Assembly: GCF_000485595.1 (NCBI RefSeq)
Contig: NW_014577174.1
Location: forward strand, 493,347-541,173
Source of the DNA: Priapulus caudatus
Lineage: Eukaryota > Priapulida > Priapulimorpha > Priapulimorphida > Priapulidae
Reading direction: 5' to 3'
DNA: 47,827 nucleotides
Made by a program: the position numbers and the translations under genes. The notes beneath the pieces were generated by a model. That model saw only the letters and a program-made list of their open reading frames with translations. It was not told the origin of the DNA and made no database searches. Below are positions 22,143 through 47,827 of this stretch, piece by piece (the stretch's first letter is position 1; every line of letters starts with the position of its first letter).

Positions 22143-22486
22143 CAGGGTGCAAAATTAACGGGAGTCCGGAGTCAAATGCTCCCTGATTTACTGCCGGACT
22201 CCCTGATTTGACATATATGCGGGAGTCCGTGTGACTCCCTGAAAATTCTGCCATAATAACTAGTTAGTTCCAGAGCACGGCCTCACGGAATTACCGTATT
22301 TTTTCAGCAAATGTCCCAAGAAAATTTCGCAGACGTGCAACTGCATGAATCTTCAAAATAAGCCCATGCGTTATTGTTAATATTTTTAATTTTGAACTTC
22401 AGACTGCGGACTCCCTCATTTTGCCGCGGACTCTCTCTTTTTGAGGGCAACGGACTCCCTTGTTCAAATGTTAATTTCTACCCCTG
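22143..22486. mobile_element. MITE family A, copy 1 (CAGGG ends, 6-bp duplication)
   Basis: 344 bp. The ends CAGGGTGCAAAATTAAC and the reverse complement CAGGGGTAGAAATTAAC pair with 4 mismatches. Flanked by TTATAC on both sides (22137-22142 and 22487-22492). The interior carries about six copies of a GGACTCCCT motif in both orientations. A second copy is at 41892-42252. hAT-like ends, but 6-bp duplications. Confidence 0.85.
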
Positions 22487-22715
22487 TTATACTAATGGTT
22501 TTGATGAAATATGTACATAGCATTTTAAATTTAAATTAAAAAGTCAGTTGTTAGTAGATTTAAAACACAGATTCTCATACATAAGGGTCAGTAACATTCT
22601 GAAGTAGAACTTTCATACATTTGCATATCTATAATATGACCTCCAATTTGAGTACCAGACACTCAAATGGGGTTTGTTGGTCTATTTCCTTAATTTCAGG
22701 TTATATTTTTTGCAG

Positions 22716-22767
22716 GTTTATAGGTTGGATTCAGTACTGAATATTCGATTTAGCCATCTGTTAACTA
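22716..22767 (+). promoter_or_regulatory. 5'UTR of ACSL on the first coding exon
   Basis: An acceptor with a T-rich tract (TATATTTTTTGCAG, AG at 22714-22715) lies 52 nt before the start codon, so an upstream non-coding exon is likely. That exon and the promoter were not found. Confidence 0.5.
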
Positions 22768-43885
<21,118 letters not shown>

Positions 43886-44234
43886 GGTCAAGGGCGCGTC
43901 GCCGCGGCAACAACGGCGCGCGTGCCGCGCGTGTCCTCTGAGCCGTGGAATTCGAACCGTGTGCGCTTGGCTTGGGGCCGAGAGATCGGGCGCCGTCGGC
44001 CGCACGGCGAGTAGGCCAGGGGTTCGGTTCGGCGGTTTTGTCGGTCGAATGCGGATTGCGACGCGAAAACTTACGTTGCTCACACGGCGAATCCGCGCTT
44101 ATAGTGACGCGTCGTAGAACGACATTCCCTGCTTCCTTTCTGCGTGTTTTGTCCTTGTAGCTCCTCAAGGTGTGTCAGAGTAAGTAGACTAAAGAAGTGG
44201 TGTAGCGAATGAATGGATGCACGTTAATAGAAAC

Positions 44235-44427
44235 GGGTGGTCAAGTATCAAGTCCTCTTGCCGGTTGTCTCATTAATCAAGTGCAAAGCACTGTGCATAG
44301 GTTTTCGATGCATAGAGAAGATCTAGTGAAAGGGTGGCCAGGTATCAAGTCCCCTTGGCGGTTGTCTCTTTAGTCAAGTGCAAAGCGCTGTGCACAAGTT
44401 TGTAGTGCATACAGAATATCTAGTGAA
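44235..44427. repeat. 97-bp tandem duplication in the ACSL 3'UTR
   Basis: Copies 44235-44331 and 44332-44427 share TATCAAGTCC, CGGTTGTCTC and TCTAGTGAAA; by eye about 83% identical. Confidence 0.9.
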
Positions 44428-44901
44428 ATGAAGGGTTCGGGACAGGTTTATGTTGAGGTATTCATTCTTTCTTCACCTTATGAGTCAATGGTACGAACAT
44501 ATATATTTTCGTCGCGTGGTCCATTCTGTTTATGGGTGCGTAAGCATATTGTTGATTATAATTGCTCATTTTTGTCGTCAGTCCCGTCTGAAATGTGGCC
44601 AAAACGTCGCCAACCGCAATGTCATTTTGTTAGGGTGTGTCACTAATTAAGAGAAAATCCCATTGCTCTTGTCTGCGTGCCGTGTTCAGGTATCTTTTAA
44701 TTGTTACGTAATACTTGCAGAAGTAACTTTAATTAACTGCTGCACAGACGAACGTTATCGTATTCAATTGTCAGACGTTGTAGTCATTATAATCGCTTCA
44801 TGAAGGTACGTTACTGTAATACACAAGGCTTCAGCCGCTACGTTGGACCTACAATATGAATTCTCTTGAAAACCAGATCGTAGACACTAACGTGTAAAAG
44901 A

Positions 44902-44907
44902 AATAAA
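44902..44907 (+). terminator. Polyadenylation signal of ACSL
   Basis: Canonical AATAAA, the first I see after the stop, followed by a T-rich segment (GCTCTTGTCTCGCC). Confidence 0.5.
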
Positions 44908-45084
44908 ACTACGCTTGCTCTTGTCTCGCCCATGGTTATGTTTGCAACAACAGAGCAACGGCCTTTCTCATACATCCCACGTGATGTATCAAGAGTGTTA
45001 CATGTGGGATTGAGCTGGTCTCATTTAAAAAAAATCAATTCTTATTAATTATCTTCAAAATTAAAATCAATTCTTATTAATTAT

Positions 45085-45098
45085 CAATTCTTATTTAT
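45085..45098 (-). terminator. Candidate polyadenylation signal, minus strand
   Basis: TTATTTATTT on plus reads AAATAAATAA on minus, about 50 nt past the stop of the candidate terminal exon at 45146. Confidence 0.4.
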
Positions 45099-45145
45099 TT
45101 CAATTAATAATTTAAATTCTATTCGATTCAAAAGCAGTCGGTACA

Positions 45146-45276
45146 CTATAGAATAAGATCAGTGGATATCCTAGGCGGCTTGTCAGTGGCAGGAAGTTCA
45201 ACACTATTTAGTAGACTCTCATTCTCTTTTCCATTCTTCGTTCCTTTTACGAAGTCATCCCCAGGACAAAGCACAC
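45146..45276 (-). CDS. Candidate terminal exon of a convergent gene
   Basis: Acceptor AACTTTTTCACAG|GTGTGC, then VLCPGDDFVKGTKNGKENES, LLNSVELPATDKPP and RISTDLIL, stop at 45148-45146, with AATAAA 50 nt beyond. The order acceptor, open frame, stop, signal is what a last exon looks like. No family recognised; hydrophilic tail. Upstream exons would lie to the right, but none was identified in the window. Confidence 0.4.
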
Positions 45277-45365
45277 CTGTGAAAAAGTTGACCGCGTATA
45301 ATTCAATTAGCATAATATTATAATCCCAAGCCGCGTGTTCCTGAGTGCAGGTGCAACGCATGCCG

Positions 45366-45607
45366 TACTTGTCACAGTGTGTAAGGTGGCGTAGTTGTCA
45401 CATGGTGTAAGGTGGTGTACTTGTCACATGGTGTAAGGTGGCGTAGTTGTCACATGGTGTAAGGTGGTGTACTTGTCACATGGTGTAAGGTGGCGTAGTT
45501 GTCACATGGTGTAAGGTGGTGTACTTGTCACATGGTGTAAGGTGGCGTAGTTGTCACATGGTGTAAGGTGGTGTACTTGTCACATGGTGTAAGGTGGCGT
45601 AGTTGTA
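45366..45607. repeat. 26-bp satellite with alternating variants
   Basis: Nine units with core TTGTCACATGGTGTAAGGTG. The five bases after each core alternate strictly CGTAG, TGTAC, CGTAG..., giving a 52-bp higher-order unit. Apart from the first core, the units are identical by eye. Confidence 0.95.
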
Positions 45608-45609
45608 AG

Positions 45610-47448
45610 TGTTCCGCTGCAGACGCTACCCTCGTGTCTCATTCGTGAAGTACACACGAGGCGGACACTCGCATCTCCCAGCCATGCGGCCTATTCTAAC
45701 GAATCCTGCCGCTGCGCATGCCCTGATTCTGTGCTCGTTTACACAGGCGCACTATGTTTCTGCACGCGCGTGATGCCTACGCGAGTCTATAGCGCAAATG
45801 CCTTTCTGTCTCCATGTAATAGCTTTGGCTTTTTTACGCGATTCAATTGTTGTGATAAATCGGACCACGGGATGCAGATTCCCGGATATGAATAATTTGT
45901 ATGAATTGGAGACCTAAAAGGTTGTATTTGTCACATTTCCAAGTTTTTCTCGCGACGAGGAAAGTTCTGATAAGTGCACGACAACTAACGGAAACGGAAA
46001 CGTGTCTATTGTGACGTGACCTATGCAAAACGAGTCATTGCTGAGTTATGCATGTGTCTAGTTACCATATTCTTTCATCGATGGCTATAATCATTATTTA
46101 CTCACACATGAAGATGTATAATTACTATAATTAATATATGTCGTAATATAATACGTTACGTATGTGTGTGTTAGTTCGTTTCACGCACGAGTGTATTCTT
46201 CACGTAAAGACCAAAAAACTGCAAAGGCATTGTCCCCTCATCGCGGACTCATGCAAACGTAGTTGGTGTATTTAGTTTCATTCAGGGACTATACGAAATC
46301 CAAATATGTCTAATTGCCATATTCTTTTATCGATGGCTGATTACTATTTAATTGCGTATAAGGATGTGACACATGTATAGTTAGCATGCATATACATACG
46401 TGCGTACATTACGGTGCTTCCACAAACATACATAAACACATGGAAGTGCTTCCCCGAATACGTATATTTAAGGTGCAATATCTCTGACTCAGTAACATCG
46501 CCATCATACCCGGAACCAGCTGACATGCCCTTGACAGTATTATCGTGGAAATACGTTATGTTATCATAGACTGATCGTCTAGAAACATTATTTCAATGCA
46601 GTCGGCCTGTAATGCACTTGTAACCATTCTTGTTTTGCGGTCCCTTCATCTACATATTAATATTTGTATGCATATTGTGTGAGTAATTAATTTTAATTAA
46701 TTGATAATTAAATCTCGCAGTCATTGCTAGTTTTCCGATCTATGTTACGAGTGAAACATTTTGGCCCTCTAAACTGAACAGGTCAGCTTGATCTAGTTCT
46801 ACGTTAAACTTGTGTTCGGCAACAGAAAGTCACCTCTCCCCTAAATGAATTGCAGAAGCCCCAGTACACGTATTTAAATACTCTTGTTTATGTTGGCAAT
46901 ATTAAATGTTTGTTAAGATTTGTTACGCCCAACAGGGAGTACATTATCCCGTCACGCGGTTTTTAGTGTTAGCTTTGAAGTTTTCTGACGTGGTGGTTTT
47001 TTTGAATTTCGCTGTTATCGTTTCTGAAGGGTTGTTGTCATTTGCTTGTCTTTCACTGACAAGAGAACAACCACGAGTTTCTTGTTACCTTGGCAATAGT
47101 AATTTGCGTTATTATCGGCTGTCGTTTTGCCGCAGCAGCAAAAAGTCAGTGATTTTGGAGGAGTATTTTTTAGGTTAGAGTGGCTTTAGTTGACTAGTTT
47201 CACGACGCAGCACGTGTGAAGTAGACATGTCTCCCAACTGTTAAACTAGAGGTGCTAACGTTCCGTCGTCTGGCGAGGGGGAAGTCATGGTAAGTAACCA
47301 CGTGATCGACATCACCACGTGATCGGTATAACCAAAGATCATAGGCATCTATACGTGTTACCGGGATCATCTGTACTCTATATAGTATATTTATATAGTC
47401 TATATATCTATAGTCTATATAGTGTATCTCTATATATATAGTATATAT
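45610..47448. other. Intergenic, no gene recognised
   Basis: AT-rich. An imperfect direct repeat of about 60 bp (46054-46115 and 46306-46368, sharing ATTCTTTxATCGATGGCT). A 90-residue open frame at 46906-47178 has no exon signals or similarity. (TA)n-like sequence at 47378-47448. Confidence 0.5.
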
Positions 47449-47533
47449 TCTCTCTTTCCCCGTCTCTCTCTCTCTCTTTCTCTCTCTCTCTTTCATATTT
47501 TCGCTCGTTCTTCTTCTCTCCTTCTCTCTTCCC

Positions 47534-47603
<70 letters not shown>

Positions 47604-47613
47604 TTCTCTCCCT
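47449..47613. repeat. CT microsatellite
   Basis: (CT)n with TTTCT interruptions, followed by TGTGTGTTCGTGTG. No gene in the remaining 200 bp. Confidence 0.95.
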
Positions 47614-47827
47614 GTGTGTGTTCGTGTGTACGTGCGTGCATATACTAAGATACATCCGTTGACATTATTATCAACGTGTGCAAACGTCAGCAATAGATGT
47701 TTAGATATAACAGTTACTGAGTAGATACTACTGCGCAATACTAGAGTTCACGAGATCAAAGGATCAAATGATCCAGCAAAGACGATACAATAAAAAATAG
47801 AGCAAGAATTATATAGCGCGCGAGCGA

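Larger units (their letters stand above)
43886..44930 (+). other. ACSL 3'UTR (predicted)
   Basis: Follows the stop. GC-rich for about 230 bp, then AT-rich. Contains the 97-bp tandem duplication and ends near the AATAAA at 44902-44907. Confidence 0.6.

Overview
The window is eukaryotic nuclear DNA, most likely from an invertebrate animal. The signs are a 15-exon acyl-CoA synthetase gene with GT-AG introns, an animal tomosyn, a SLIMP-type pseudo-synthetase, CR1-like LINE remains, many short inverted-repeat transposons, TTAGGG-type telomeric repeats and long CA/TA/CT/GA microsatellites. It is a draft assembly: 740 N at 12737-13476, and patches of indel noise inside minisatellites. The species cannot be named from the sequence.

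Layout. 1-1.7 kb: probably two exons of an unidentified acidic protein on the minus strand. 2.2-4.2 kb: a nest of foldback elements, one carrying a 453-bp insertion and another enclosing telomere-like repeats between 15-bp direct repeats. 5.26-9.34 kb: a complete tomosyn (STXBP5/LGL family) in one exon. 11.18-12.66 kb: an intronless, catalytically degenerate mitochondrial seryl-tRNA synthetase paralogue (SLIMP-like), probably with one intron in its 5'UTR. 14.9-15.3 kb: a TA-flanked MITE. 17.5-20.6 kb: a decayed CR1-like LINE on the minus strand, split by a 1.7-kb insertion that looks like a solo LTR.

22.77-43.89 kb: one long-chain acyl-CoA synthetase gene (ACSL3/4 type, about 709 residues). 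All 15 coding exons can be placed, including a short first exon with the membrane anchor and two exons (8 and 12) disguised by single-base indels. Its introns hold at least six inverted-repeat elements, minisatellites that abut exons, a 1.3-kb GA tract and a 0.9-kb CT tract that flank exons 13-14, and nested coding sequences in intron 7: a SWIM-domain protein on plus and a THAP exon on minus that share a 24-bp coding minisatellite.

43.9-47.8 kb: the ACSL 3'UTR with a tandem duplication and an AATAAA signal, a possible terminal exon of a convergent minus-strand gene, a two-variant 26-bp satellite, then unremarkable sequence.

The three recognised plus-strand genes have unrelated jobs (SNARE regulation, mitochondrial homeostasis, fatty-acid activation) and form no operon. 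The interest lies in the intron-poor GC-rich genes beside an intron-rich one, the repeat-crowded ACSL introns, and the nested SWIM/THAP locus.
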